Assembly: GCF_025909975.1 (NCBI RefSeq)
Contig: NZ_JAPCIO010000003.1
Span: 62,001 to 126,000, forward strand
Source: Flavobacterium lacisediminis
GTDB lineage: Bacteria > Bacteroidota > Bacteroidia > Flavobacteriales > Flavobacteriaceae
DNA length: 64,000 bases
Reading direction: 5' to 3'
Shown: piece after piece, positions 32,864 to 41,954 of the stretch
Layout: the number at the start of each line of letters is the position of its first letter
How positions within the stretch are numbered: the first letter of the stretch is position 1
Notes under the pieces: generated by a model
Told to the model about the DNA's origin: nothing
What the model saw: the letters and a program-made list of their open reading frames with translations, nothing else
Databases searched by the model: none
Made by a program: the position numbers and the translations under genes

Positions 32864-34882
32864 ATGAATACTTTTAAATATACCATTTCTGTCTTACTTT
32901 TCGCATTGGGGATCCAATTCGTGAATTCGCAAAATATTTCAGTTGACGAAGGATATACACCTCAAGATTTAGTTGAAGATGTCTTAATAAATAGCACTTG
33001 TGCTAATGTATTTAACGTAAGTGTTTCAGGAGGAAATTTTGCTACTGGAGAAAAAAGCTTTGGCTACTTTGACGGAACTGGAACTACCTTCCCATTTCAA
33101 AACGGAATTATTCTTTCAACAGGAAAAATCAATAATGCTCCAGGTCCAAATTCCTATCTATCCGATGATGGTGGGAATATGGGTTGGGATGGCGATCCAG
33201 ATTTAAACGATGCGTTAGGTTTGAGTAATACCTACAATGCCACAATTTTAGAATTTGATTTTATTCCGTTAGGAAACAAAATCAGTTTTGATTATATTTT
33301 TTCATCGGAGCAATATTTAACAAATCCTTCTTCAAATCAATGTAATTTTACTGATGGTTTTGCTTTTTTATTGAAAAAAAATGGAGATACTAGATACGAA
33401 AATTTAGCAGTTATTCCGGGAACAACAACTCCTGTAAAAGTGAATACCGTTCGTGGCCCGGGAACTATTTGCCCAGTTGCAAATGCTGCCTATTTTGATG
33501 CATTTAATGATGTGAATCATCCTACAAATTTTAATGGCCAAACCAAAGTTTTAACAGCACAATCTGATGTTATTCCAGGTGAAACATATCACATAAAATT
33601 AGTAATTGCAGATGAAGGAAATTACCGTTATGATTCGGCAATCTTTTTAGGTGGCGGTAGTTTTAATTTTACAATCGATATTGGAGATGACCGATTAATT
33701 GCAACAGGCAATCCTTTATGTCAAGGCGAAAATTTAGTAGTTGATGCTACGCAAACTGGAGCAACAGGTTATCAATGGTTTCAGAATAATATTGCGATTC
33801 CTGGAGCTACGAATGCAACCTATAATATTACTTCGGCAGGAGATTATTTAGTTGAAATTAATTATGGTGCAACTTGTCAAACTACAGGAAGTATTAAGAT
33901 TGAATATGCCGCTGTACTAACTATTGATGAAGATAGTTTTACAACTTGTGATGCTGATGATAACCAAGATGGAAAAACGGTCTTCAATTTAGACTCAATT
34001 AAAAATAACCTTTTCACAAACTTACCAACAAATTATGTAGTTTCATTTTTTGAGATTCCTACAAGCACGACTGCTTTACCTTCAAATTACACCAATACAA
34101 CTGCTTTCAGTCAAACAATATATGCAAGAGTAATGAATGTTCAAGGATGTTATACTGACTATCCAGTTGATTTAAGAATTAATACTTTTTCGGCAATTTT
34201 AACAGATGAAAATTTAGGTTTGTGCGAAGATAATTTCCTAATTCTAGATGCTGGTGACGGATTTTCAAGCTACAGTTGGAACACGAATCCAATTCAAACT
34301 TCACAACAAATAACAGTTTCTTCTGGAGGAACCTACATAGTTACAGTTACCAATGCTACAAATTGCTCTAAAACAAAAACGTTTAACATTACAGCTTCTG
34401 GAATTGCAACTATTGAAGATATTATCATTAATGATTTTAGAGAAAATAATTCAGCTACAATTGAAATTTCAAGTTCGAGTTTAGGCGATTATGAATTTTC
34501 ATTAGACGGAACTAATTACCAAGATTCTAACATTTTCACCAATTTATCACCAGGAGAATACACTGTTTATGTACAAGATAAAAAAGGGTGTGGCATTGTA
34601 TTCGAAACCTTTTACATCTTAGATTATCCAAAATACTTTACTCCAAACGGTGATGGATATAATGACACTTGGTATATTAAAAACCTTGATAAACGAAATC
34701 TTGAAAACAGTACTATTTCTATATTTGACCGTTACGGAAAATTATTAAAACAATATTCAGCAGATAATAATAGCTGGGACGGAACCTTTAATCAAAACAT
34801 TTTACCAAGCACCGATTATTGGTTTACAATTGAATTAACTAACGGAAAAAACATCAAAGGCCATTTTGCGTTAAAACGTTAG
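32864..34882 (+). CDS. Secreted choice-of-anchor L protein with type B T9SS sorting domain
   Basis: The ATG at 32864 is preferred to 32837, because only from there does a Sec signal peptide begin (MNTFKYTISVLLFALGIQFV, cleavage near SQ). The 672-residue product has an N-terminal choice-of-anchor L domain (SFGYFDGTGTTFPFQNGIIL, FDYIFSSEQY). Ig-like segments follow (GYQWFQNNIAIPGATNATY; YSWNTNPIQTSQQITV). The C-terminal gliding-associated sorting domain is YPKYFTPNGDGYNDTW ... FDRYGKLL ... STDYWFTIEL. It would be exported by the type IX system and kept on or released from the cell surface, perhaps as an adhesin. Confidence 0.9.
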   Translation: MNTFKYTISVLLFALGIQFVNSQNISVDEGYTPQDLVEDVLINSTCANVFNVSVSGGNFATGEKSFGYFDGTGTTFPFQNGIILSTGKINNAPGPNSYLSDDGGNMGWDGDPDLNDALGLSNTYNATILEFDFIPLGNKISFDYIFSSEQYLTNPSSNQCNFTDGFAFLLKKNGDTRYENLAVIPGTTTPVKVNTVRGPGTICPVANAAYFDAFNDVNHPTNFNGQTKVLTAQSDVIPGETYHIKLVIADEGNYRYDSAIFLGGGSFNFTIDIGDDRLIATGNPLCQGENLVVDATQTGATGYQWFQNNIAIPGATNATYNITSAGDYLVEINYGATCQTTGSIKIEYAAVLTIDEDSFTTCDADDNQDGKTVFNLDSIKNNLFTNLPTNYVVSFFEIPTSTTALPSNYTNTTAFSQTIYARVMNVQGCYTDYPVDLRINTFSAILTDENLGLCEDNFLILDAGDGFSSYSWNTNPIQTSQQITVSSGGTYIVTVTNATNCSKTKTFNITASGIATIEDIIINDFRENNSATIEISSSSLGDYEFSLDGTNYQDSNIFTNLSPGEYTVYVQDKKGCGIVFETFYILDYPKYFTPNGDGYNDTWYIKNLDKRNLENSTISIFDRYGKLLKQYSADNNSWDGTFNQNILPSTDYWFTIELTNGKNIKGHFALKR

Positions 34883-34926
34883 GCATAATAATTGCAGAAT
34901 AGCTTACAAAATAATATATTCGCAGT

Positions 34927-35937
34927 ATGATGCAAATACACGAAATTGAAGCTATAAAATTGCTTTTAGCTACACCAAAAAAAATTACTATTATTCCACA
35001 TAGAAATCCAGATGGAGACGCTATGGGTTCTACTTTAGGTTTATATCATACTCTAAAACAACTACAACATGATGTTGTAGTTATTGCACCAAACGAGTTC
35101 CCTGATTTTTTAGCTTGGTTACCTGAAAGTGAAAAAGTTTTAATTTTTGAAAGAAGTTTTGATACTTGTAAAGCTATTTTAGAAAAATCAGAATTGATTT
35201 TTACTTTGGATTTTAATGCGCTTCACAGAACGGGCGACCAAATGGAAAATGTATTAAAAACGCTAACAGCTCCAAGTGTAATGATAGACCATCACCAAGC
35301 ACCAGACGGTTATGCTACTTATACTTTTTCTGATACCGCTTATGGATCTACTTGCGAAATGGTATATGATTTAATCTATCAATTAGGTTACAAAAATCTA
35401 ATCAATAAAAAAGTTGCTACTTGTTTATATACTGGAATTGTTACTGATTCGGGAAGTTTTCGTTTCCCAAAAACAACTAGTAAAACTCATAAATGTGTTG
35501 CTGATTTAATTGACACTGGCATCAACAATAGCGAAATTCATAATTTACTTTTTGACAATTCTTCATACAACCGTTTGTTGTTGTTAGGAAAAGCACTTCA
35601 AAACTTGAAAATGCTTCCTGAATACAAAACGACTTACATTACCTTAACTCAAGATGAATTAAACGAATTCGGGCATCAAAAAGGAGATACCGAAGGTATA
35701 GTAAATTACGGCCTAAGCATCAAAGGAATTGATTTTACAGCTATTTTCATCGAAAATAAAGAAGAAGGCATTATCAAAATTTCTTTTCGTTCACAAGGCG
35801 ATTTTGATGTAAATCAATTTGCAAGAAATCATTTCAATGGTGGCGGACATATCAATGCTGCTGGTGGGAAATCTTTTTTAAACTTAGAAGAAACGATACA
35901 ACAATTTATTGCTATTTTAGCAACAGAAAAAAAATAA
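34927..35937 (+). CDS. DHH-family phosphoesterase (NrnA-like)
   Basis: The protein has 336 residues. The DHH domain has IIPHRNPDGDAMGSTLGLY and MIDHHQAPDGY (the DHH motif itself). The DHHA1 domain has RSQGDFDVNQFARNHFNGGG and HINAAGG. NrnA-type members degrade nano-RNA (2-5 nt) and pAp, or act on cyclic dinucleotides. It heads a four-gene operon: gldI starts 2 bp after the stop, followed by two PPIase genes. Confidence 0.9.
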   Translation: MMQIHEIEAIKLLLATPKKITIIPHRNPDGDAMGSTLGLYHTLKQLQHDVVVIAPNEFPDFLAWLPESEKVLIFERSFDTCKAILEKSELIFTLDFNALHRTGDQMENVLKTLTAPSVMIDHHQAPDGYATYTFSDTAYGSTCEMVYDLIYQLGYKNLINKKVATCLYTGIVTDSGSFRFPKTTSKTHKCVADLIDTGINNSEIHNLLFDNSSYNRLLLLGKALQNLKMLPEYKTTYITLTQDELNEFGHQKGDTEGIVNYGLSIKGIDFTAIFIENKEEGIIKISFRSQGDFDVNQFARNHFNGGGHINAAGGKSFLNLEETIQQFIAILATEKK

Positions 35938-35939
35938 CC

Positions 35940-36497
35940 ATGAAAATTCAAAACTTATTCCTTTTTGGAGTTGTACTGTTTTTTGCAAGTTGTTCGCAAC
36001 ATCAACAGGCCAGAGAACCAATAACACATACTTCAGGAACTTTCATAAAAGAATCTATAGAACGTAATAAAGTTTTAATTGCGGATGAAGAAGATTTAAT
36101 TGCAGCTATCATTAAAAACGATTCTCTTAAATCGTACATAGCTTCAAATAAAGGCTATTGGTACAAATATGAAACTAAAGTGGAAGAAGTAACTCCATCG
36201 CCAAAAAGAGGAGATATCGCTTTTTTTGATTACGAAATTAAAGATTTAAAAAATAGAATTATTTACACAATGACTGAAACAAAGCCTCAAGTCTATTATG
36301 TGGATAAAGAAAATATCATGATGGGATTGCGTGACGGAATTAAATTAATGAAAAAAGGTGAAACCGTTACTTTCTTATTTCCATCTCACATGGCGTATGG
36401 CTATCATGGGGATGATAAAAAAATTGGTACAAACGAACCCCTAATTTGCACCGTAAGTTTAAACGATATTAAAGTAGATACTCAAGCTAAAAACTAA
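35940..36497 (+). CDS. gldI: Gliding-motility lipoprotein GldI (FKBP-type peptidyl-prolyl isomerase)
   Basis: The 185-residue protein has a lipoprotein signal (LFLFGVVLFFASCSQ, lipobox FASC). An FKBP-type domain follows from about residue 75 (GDIAFFDYEIKDLKNRIIYT; MGLRDGIKLMKKGETVTFLFPSHMAYGY). GldI is required for gliding in Flavobacterium johnsoniae and is thought to help fold T9SS or gliding proteins in the periplasm. It lies in the DHH-gldI-PPIase operon. Confidence 0.9.
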   Translation: MKIQNLFLFGVVLFFASCSQHQQAREPITHTSGTFIKESIERNKVLIADEEDLIAAIIKNDSLKSYIASNKGYWYKYETKVEEVTPSPKRGDIAFFDYEIKDLKNRIIYTMTETKPQVYYVDKENIMMGLRDGIKLMKKGETVTFLFPSHMAYGYHGDDKKIGTNEPLICTVSLNDIKVDTQAKN

Positions 36498-36503
36498 ATA
36501 AAA

Positions 36504-37592
36504 ATGAAGATTACCTCGATTTTACTTTTAAGCATTGCTACATTTTTTGCTTCTTGTTCAAAATCATATGACAACCTTAAAGAAGGTTTGTATGCTGATA
36601 TTGAAACTGCAAAAGGAAACATGATAGTAAAGCTAGAATTTGAAAAAGCACCCAATACAGTAGCTAACTTTGTAACTTTAGCAGAAGGAAAAAACCCTTT
36701 TGTTAGCGAAGAATTCAAAGGGAAACCATTTTATGATGGATTAAAATTTCACCGTGTAATTGCTGATTTCATGATTCAAGGTGGAGATCCAATGGGAGAT
36801 GGTTCTGGAGGACCAGGATACAAATTTAAAGATGAGTTTCATCCTGATTTAAAACACTCAAAAGCAGGGATTTTATCTATGGCAAATGGTGGTCCAAGTA
36901 CAAATGGAAGCCAATTCTTTATCACTCATAAAGAAACACCTTGGTTAGACAATATGCATACTGTTTTTGGAGAAGTAGTAGAAGGATTAGAAGTTATTAA
37001 TATTATTGAAACAGATGATGTTATTGAAAAAATAACAATCATCAGAATTGGAAATGCAGCGAAGAAATTTGACGCTGTAAAAATTTTCAAAAACTATTAT
37101 TCTTCAGTTGCCAAAGAAATTAAAGAAGCGGAAGAAAAAGCACAAAAAATTATCGAAAACAAAGTAAAAGAAATTACTAGTTTAAAAGCTACAGGAACCA
37201 AAACTAAATCAGGATTAATTTACCAAGTGATTAAAAAAGGAACAGGTAAAAAACCAACAAACGGTACACAAGTTATTATTCATTATGCTGGTTATTTAGA
37301 AAATGGTCAACTTTTTGATACGAGTTATGAAGAAGTAGCTAAGCAATACGGAAAATTTGATCAAAACAGAGCGGACCAAAACGGATATGCTGGATATCCA
37401 GTCACAATGGGAAGCTTACCTTTTATTCCAGGATTTAATGAAGGTGTTGAAATGATGAATTATGGAGATAAAATGATGTTATATATTCCATCTGAATTAG
37501 GATATGGGCAACAAGGAGCAGGAGATGCTATTCCACCAAATGCTAATATTATATTTGAAGTAGAACTTTTAGAATTTAAACCAACTAACTAA
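36504..37592 (+). CDS. Lipoprotein peptidyl-prolyl isomerase: cyclophilin-FKBP fusion
   Basis: The 362-residue protein has lipobox FASC at residue 15-18 ([11 protein letters not shown]). The cyclophilin domain at about 25-185 has [21 protein letters not shown] and [16 protein letters not shown] with TVFGEVV. The C-terminal FKBP domain (about 235-362) has [18 protein letters not shown] and [20 protein letters not shown]. Two catalytic PPIase folds joined by a helical linker, in the envelope, 6 bp after gldI, point to proline isomerisation of exported proteins. Confidence 0.93.
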   Translation: MKITSILLLSIATFFASCSKSYDNLKEGLYADIETAKGNMIVKLEFEKAPNTVANFVTLAEGKNPFVSEEFKGKPFYDGLKFHRVIADFMIQGGDPMGDGSGGPGYKFKDEFHPDLKHSKAGILSMANGGPSTNGSQFFITHKETPWLDNMHTVFGEVVEGLEVINIIETDDVIEKITIIRIGNAAKKFDAVKIFKNYYSSVAKEIKEAEEKAQKIIENKVKEITSLKATGTKTKSGLIYQVIKKGTGKKPTNGTQVIIHYAGYLENGQLFDTSYEEVAKQYGKFDQNRADQNGYAGYPVTMGSLPFIPGFNEGVEMMNYGDKMMLYIPSELGYGQQGAGDAIPPNANIIFEVELLEFKPTN

Positions 37593-37602
37593 TAAATATA
37601 AA

Positions 37603-38613
37603 ATGAAAAACATATTTAAAATAGTAGTGATTGCCTTAAGCTGTATAACTTTCGGAGTTGCGCAAAACAAAAAACAAGACGGAATTTTTGCTGAATTCAA
37701 TACCACAAAAGGAAAAATTGTAGTTGAATTGGAATTCAAGAAAACACCAGTAACTGTTGCAAATTTCATTTCCTTAGCAGAAGGAAAAAACACTAAAGTT
37801 GACGCAAAATTTAAAGGAAAACCATACTATAACGGATTAAAATTTCACAGAGTAATTGCTGATTTCATGATTCAAGGTGGTTGCCCAGATGGAACTGGAG
37901 CTAGTGGACCAGGTTATAAATTTGATGATGAAATTGTTGCCGATTTAAAACACTCAGGAAAAGGAATTTTATCAATGGCAAATGCAGGACCTGCTACTAA
38001 TGGAAGTCAATTTTTTATTACTCACAAAGCTACTCCATGGTTAGATGGAAAACATACTGTTTTTGGTCATGTTATTAGTGGACAAGAAATAGTAGATAAA
38101 ATTGCTCAAAATGATGTAATAACTTCGGTTAAAATTATCCGAGTAGGAAAAGAAGCAAAAAAATTCAATGCAGAAAAAACATTTTCTGATTATTTTGCAA
38201 AAAAGGAAATAGCTGAAAAGCAAAAAGAAGCTAAAGAGAAAGAAGCTAAAGAAAAAGCAATGCTTGAATTTGCCAATGCTACAACGACTCCTAGCGGATT
38301 AAAATATATTGTATTACAAGAAGGAACTGGCAACAAACCTGTTGCAACTAGTAATGTTAAGGTACATTACACTGGAATGTTTTTAGACGGTAAAGTTTTT
38401 GATAGCAGTGTACAACGAGGAGAATCTATTGATTTTGGATTAAACCAAGTTATCAAAGGATGGACAGAAGGAGTTCAATTAATGAAAGAAGGTGCAAAAT
38501 ATAAATTTTACATTCCATCTAATTTGGCGTATGGTGAAAGAGGTGCTGGAGGTGTTATTCCTCCAAATGCCGATTTAATTTTCGAAGTAGAATTAATCAA
38601 GATAAATCAATAA
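37603..38613 (+). CDS. Periplasmic peptidyl-prolyl isomerase: cyclophilin-FKBP fusion (paralogue)
   Basis: The 336-residue protein has the same domain order as the previous gene, but with a cleavable signal peptide (FKIVVIALSCITFGVAQ) instead of a lipobox. The cyclophilin part has [15 protein letters not shown] and [19 protein letters not shown]. The linker is a Lys/Glu helix (EKQKEAKEKEAKEKAM). The FKBP part has VHYTGMFLDGKVFDSSVQRGE and PSNLAYGERGAGGVIPPN. It is a tandem duplicate with different anchoring. A strong bidirectional terminator follows. Confidence 0.93.
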   Translation: MKNIFKIVVIALSCITFGVAQNKKQDGIFAEFNTTKGKIVVELEFKKTPVTVANFISLAEGKNTKVDAKFKGKPYYNGLKFHRVIADFMIQGGCPDGTGASGPGYKFDDEIVADLKHSGKGILSMANAGPATNGSQFFITHKATPWLDGKHTVFGHVISGQEIVDKIAQNDVITSVKIIRVGKEAKKFNAEKTFSDYFAKKEIAEKQKEAKEKEAKEKAMLEFANATTTPSGLKYIVLQEGTGNKPVATSNVKVHYTGMFLDGKVFDSSVQRGESIDFGLNQVIKGWTEGVQLMKEGAKYKFYIPSNLAYGERGAGGVIPPNADLIFEVELIKINQ

Positions 38614-38614
38614 C

Positions 38615-38649
38615 AAAAAAGCCGCTAATTAAAATTAGCGGCTTTTTTT
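38615..38649. terminator. Bidirectional terminator between the PPIase operon and the minus-strand gene
   Basis: GCCGCTAATT pairs with AATTAGCGGC (10 bp, 2-nt loop), flanked by A6 on one side and T7 on the other. It serves the plus operon and the convergent gene at 38661. Confidence 0.9.
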
Positions 38650-38660
38650 ATTTGATAGAA

Positions 38661-39092
38661 TTAAAATCTCCAGTCAAATTCGTCTTTATCACTAAAAACG
38701 GCACCTACTTCGATCTTAACAACTTCATTATAATCTACGTGAACAAACAACCAGTTTTCTTCGTTAAAATAACTCATCATTCCTTCTACTGTATCCGTTT
38801 CAAAAGATTTTACTTTATTCTTTTCTAAAACAGGAAATATATCGCTCCAATTCTTTCCAATTATAGTTGTGTTAAACAACTTTACTATTGGATTAGTTGT
38901 CGTCATATACCCTAATCTAAAAGCTTCTTCTTTGTAAAAAATCAAACGAAGTTTTCTAGCGTTATACATAAAAACAACGTTTTCTTCTTCATCTTTATAT
39001 TGCGTATCGGGTTTACCCAAAATCTTAGTAACATCTTGCTCTTTCATCCCGAAAAGCAAATTGTCAATTCCGTATTTTAATTTAATTTCCAT
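38661..39092 (-). CDS. Small soluble protein of unknown function
   Basis: From the ATG at 39092 the product has 143 residues and begins MEIKLKYGIDNLLFGM. The longer frame (to 39134) runs through the terminator hairpin of typA and is rejected. NLLFGMKEQDVTKILGKPD resembles the start of many beta-rich small proteins with a G-x-P-D turn. LRLIFYKEEAFRLGYM and NWSDIFPVLEKNKV follow. I do not recognise the family. It lies just downstream of typA. Confidence 0.65.
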   Translation of the reverse strand: MEIKLKYGIDNLLFGMKEQDVTKILGKPDTQYKDEEENVVFMYNARKLRLIFYKEEAFRLGYMTTTNPIVKLFNTTIIGKNWSDIFPVLEKNKVKSFETDTVEGMMSYFNEENWLFVHVDYNEVVKIEVGAVFSDKDEFDWRF

Positions 39093-39107
39093 GCTTGTAT
39101 ATGCTAA

Positions 39108-39131
39108 AAAATCCCGACTTTCATCGGGATT
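39108..39131 (-). terminator. Terminator after typA
   Basis: On the minus strand AATCCCGA pairs with TCGGGATT over an 8-nt loop, followed by TTTT. It lies 9 bp past the typA stop and ends within the first bases upstream of the next gene, so readthrough may feed that gene. Confidence 0.8.
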
Positions 39132-39139
39132 CATATTAA

Positions 39140-40936
39140 TTATATTTTAAAACGTTTTCTGTCGTTTTCTGTCAAATAAATTTTTCTTAAACGAATAGAT
39201 TTTGGAGTAACCTCAACATATTCATCTTTTTGAATGTATTCTAACGCTTCTTCTAATGAAAAAATAATTGGTGGAATAATTCTTGCTTTTTCATCATTTC
39301 CAGATGAACGTACGTTTGACTGTTTTTTAGCTTTAGTTACGTTGATACACATATCATCACCACGAGAGTTTTCACCAATTACTTGACCTTCATAAATCTC
39401 AGCATTTGGCTCCACGAAGAATTTACCACGATCTTGTAATTTATCGATAGAATAAGGAATTGCTTTTCCGTTTTCCATAGAAATTAACGAACCATTGTTA
39501 CGTCCTGGAATAGTTCCTTTGAAAGGTTCGTATCCAATGTAACGGTGAGACATAATAGCTTCACCAGCAGTAGCAGTTAACAATTGATTTCTTAATCCTA
39601 TAATTCCACGAGATGGAATGTTGAATTTAATAATCATACGTTCTCCTTTAGCTTCCATCGATAACATTTCTCCTTTACGGATTGTTACGAATTCTACAGC
39701 TCTACCTGAAAGATTTTCTGGTAAGTCAATTGTTAATTCTTCAATTGGTTCACATTTTTGACCATCAATTTCTTTGATGATAACTTGTGGTTGACCAATT
39801 TGTAATTCATAACCTTCTCTTCTCATTGTTTCAATAAGAACTGATAAGTGAAGAACTCCACGACCAAAAACCATGAATTTATCGGCAGAATCAGTTTCAC
39901 CTAACTTCATTGCTAAGTTTTTCTCTAATTCTTTAGTTAGACGATCTCTAATATGACGAGATGTTACAAATTTACCTTCTTTACCAAAGAAAGGAGAATC
40001 ATTAATTGTGAACAACATACTCATTGTTGGCTCATCAATAGCGATAGTTTGTAAAGCTTCTGGATTTTCAAAATCAGCGATAGTATCACCAATTTCAAAT
40101 CCTTCAATACCAATAATCGCACAAATATCACCGGCAATTACTTGATCTACTTTTTTACGACCTAAACCTTCAAAAGTATGTAATTCTTTAATTCTAGATT
40201 TGATTACTGTACCATCTCTTTTTACTAAAGATATTGGCATTCCTTCTTTTAAAACACCTCTTTCTAAACGACCAATCGCAATACGACCAGTGAATGAAGA
40301 GAAATCTAAAGAAGTAATTAACATTTGAGGAGTTCCTTCAGATACTTTAGGAGCTGGAACGTGTTCCAAAACCATATCTAATAAAGGTTCGATGTTTTCC
40401 GTTTGATTTCTAAAATCATCAGACATCCAGTTATTTTTAGCCGAACCATAAACAGTTGGGAAATCTAATTGAGCTTCCGTAGCACCTAATTCAAACATTA
40501 AGTCGAAAACTTTTTCATGAACTTCTTCTGGAGTACAGTTTTCTTTATCAACTTTATTAATAACCACACATGGTTTTAAACCTAAGTCAATTGCTTTTTG
40601 TAATACGAAACGCGTTTGAGGCATTGGACCTTCAAATGCATCAACTAAAAGACAAACACCATCAGCCATATTAAGTACACGCTCTACTTCTCCTCCAAAA
40701 TCGGCGTGACCCGGAGTATCGATAATGTTGATTTTTGTTCCTTTGTAAGTTACAGAAACGTTTTTAGAAGTAATAGTAATTCCTCTTTCACGCTCTAAGT
40801 CATTATTATCTAAGATCAAATCTCCAGTGTTTTCGTTTTCACGAAACAACTGACAGTGGTACATAATTTTATCAACCAAAGTAGTTTTACCGTGGTCAAC
40901 GTGTGCAATAATTGCGATGTTTCTAATAGAAGTCAT
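39140..40936 (-). CDS. typA: Translational GTPase TypA/BipA
   Basis: The 598-residue protein has the full family length. The G domain has IAHVDHGKTTL (G1), ITITSKN (G2), DTPGHADFGG (G3), VINKVDKEN (G4) and a later SA(K) motif (G5). It continues with translation-factor beta barrel and EF-G-like domains and the TypA C-terminus (SNVRSSGNDEKARIIPP). It binds the ribosome and is linked to assembly and stress or virulence control. A minus-strand -7 element TACCTTTG lies at 40957-40964. Confidence 0.97.
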   Translation of the reverse strand: MTSIRNIAIIAHVDHGKTTLVDKIMYHCQLFRENENTGDLILDNNDLERERGITITSKNVSVTYKGTKINIIDTPGHADFGGEVERVLNMADGVCLLVDAFEGPMPQTRFVLQKAIDLGLKPCVVINKVDKENCTPEEVHEKVFDLMFELGATEAQLDFPTVYGSAKNNWMSDDFRNQTENIEPLLDMVLEHVPAPKVSEGTPQMLITSLDFSSFTGRIAIGRLERGVLKEGMPISLVKRDGTVIKSRIKELHTFEGLGRKKVDQVIAGDICAIIGIEGFEIGDTIADFENPEALQTIAIDEPTMSMLFTINDSPFFGKEGKFVTSRHIRDRLTKELEKNLAMKLGETDSADKFMVFGRGVLHLSVLIETMRREGYELQIGQPQVIIKEIDGQKCEPIEELTIDLPENLSGRAVEFVTIRKGEMLSMEAKGERMIIKFNIPSRGIIGLRNQLLTATAGEAIMSHRYIGYEPFKGTIPGRNNGSLISMENGKAIPYSIDKLQDRGKFFVEPNAEIYEGQVIGENSRGDDMCINVTKAKKQSNVRSSGNDEKARIIPPIIFSLEEALEYIQKDEYVEVTPKSIRLRKIYLTENDRKRFKI

Positions 40937-40956
40937 TTATTAATTTTTTGAAGGTG

Positions 40957-40964
40957 CAAAGGTA
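40957..40964 (-). promoter_or_regulatory. -7 element of typA
   Basis: TACCTTTG on the minus strand, 20 bp before the ATG at 40936, is a full TAnnTTTG match. Confidence 0.55.
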
Positions 40965-41035
40965 ATGTTTATTTTGATAAAAACACTATAGTAATCAATA
41001 CTTTAGTAGAAATAACAAAATGATAACCTATAAAA

Positions 41036-41058
41036 AAAGCCCTCAAGATGAGAGCTTT
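41036..41058 (-). terminator. Terminator after rpsT
   Basis: On the minus strand AAAGCTCTCA pairs with TGAGGGCTTT over a 3-nt loop (one G-T pair), followed by a T run. It lies 23 bp past the rpsT stop. Confidence 0.85.
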
Positions 41059-41081
41059 AGTATATTTTACGAAACAGTAGA

Positions 41082-41333
41082 CTATAAAGAAGCTACGTGT
41101 CTAGTTAATTTTGATTTTAAGTTAGAAGCTTTATTATCATGAATGATATTTTTCTTAGCTAATTTATCAATCATAGAAATAACTGATGATAATTTTGCAG
41201 AAGCCTCAGCTTTGTCAGTAGCTAAACGAATAGCTTTAATTGCGTTACGAGTAGTTTTGTGTTGGTATCTGTTTAACACTCTTCTTTTCTCGTTACTTCT
41301 AATTCTTTTTAAAGCAGATTTATGATTTGCCAT
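41082..41333 (-). CDS. rpsT: 30S ribosomal protein S20
   Basis: The 83-residue basic protein begins MANHKSALKRIRSNEKRRVLNR, the S20 N-terminal signature, with the three-helix-bundle pattern and a TRHVASL-like end. It binds 16S rRNA early in 30S assembly. It is a single gene downstream of the tRNA-Glu array on the same strand; the 150-bp gap holds no further gene. Confidence 0.97.
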   Translation of the reverse strand: MANHKSALKRIRSNEKRRVLNRYQHKTTRNAIKAIRLATDKAEASAKLSSVISMIDKLAKKNIIHDNKASNLKSKLTRHVASL

Positions 41334-41489
41334 TTTGTTCTTTTTTTAATTGTAATAATTGTTATAAACTACTAGTTAAAAAAGAAAAACCTCCCACAAT
41401 TACATTCGCAATCACTTTGGTTTTAACTAATAAAATAATAACCGAGACACCAATTATTATTTTATAAAACTTATTTACAACTAATTCTG

Positions 41490-41561
41490 TAGCCCGTAGG
41501 GGAATCGAACCCCTCTTACCAGGATGAAAACCTGGCGTCCTAACCGATAGACGAACGGGCC
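41490..41561 (-). tRNA. tRNA-Glu(TTC), copy 4 in transcription order
   Basis: Read on the minus strand the gene starts GGCCCGTTCGTCTATCGG. The anticodon loop is TTTTCAT between CCAGG and CCTGG (anticodon TTC), and the T-arm is GGGGTTCGATTCCCC. The acceptor stem closes as GGCCCGT/ACGGGCT with discriminator A. CCA is not encoded. It is the last of four identical genes. Confidence 0.97.
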
Positions 41562-41592
41562 ATTAACCAATTCTTTTTAATCTCAATACTTG

Positions 41593-41664
41593 TAGCCCGT
41601 AGGGGAATCGAACCCCTCTTACCAGGATGAAAACCTGGCGTCCTAACCGATAGACGAACGGGCC
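41593..41664 (-). tRNA. tRNA-Glu(TTC), copy 3
   Basis: Identical in all 72 bases to the neighbouring copies; the unit repeats every 103 bp, including an identical 31-bp spacer. Confidence 0.97.
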
Positions 41665-41695
41665 ATTAACCAATTCTTTTTAATCTCAATACTTG

Positions 41696-41767
41696 TAGCC
41701 CGTAGGGGAATCGAACCCCTCTTACCAGGATGAAAACCTGGCGTCCTAACCGATAGACGAACGGGCC
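41696..41767 (-). tRNA. tRNA-Glu(TTC), copy 2
   Basis: Identical in gene and spacer to copies 1 and 3, with 103-bp periodicity. Anticodon TTC sits in loop TTTTCAT. Confidence 0.97.
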
Positions 41768-41798
41768 ATTAACCAATTCTTTTTAATCTCAATACTTG

Positions 41799-41870
41799 TA
41801 GCCCGTAGGGGAATCGAACCCCTCTTACCAGGATGAAAACCTGGCGTCCTAACCGATAGACGAACGGGCC
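41799..41870 (-). tRNA. tRNA-Glu(TTC), copy 1 (promoter-proximal)
   Basis: First of the array in transcription order. A consensus promoter lies 27 bp upstream (minus strand, 41897-41926). The gene body is identical to the other three. Confidence 0.97.
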
Positions 41871-41896
41871 ATTACATTAATTTTGTAATGCGAGTG

Positions 41897-41926
41897 CAAA
41901 AATACAACTAATTTTGATTTCTGCAA
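41897..41926 (-). promoter_or_regulatory. Promoter of the tRNA-Glu array (TTG-N19-TATTTTTG)
   Basis: On the minus strand TTG (41924-41926) is followed after exactly 19 bp by TATTTTTG (41897-41904), an ideal Bacteroidetes promoter. Transcription would begin about 20 bp before the first tRNA. Confidence 0.8.
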
Positions 41927-41954
41927 GACCTTGTATAAAAATTTTTATTTTTTT

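Noticed and set aside
36494-37793. Short minus-strand frames inside the PPIase genes
   Set aside because: They recur at matching positions in both paralogues, as expected for shadows of conserved coding sequence.
41490-41870. Regular 103-bp repetition that could be mistaken for a CRISPR array
   Set aside because: The repeated unit is a complete tRNA-Glu gene with cloverleaf features, and the spacers are identical to each other.
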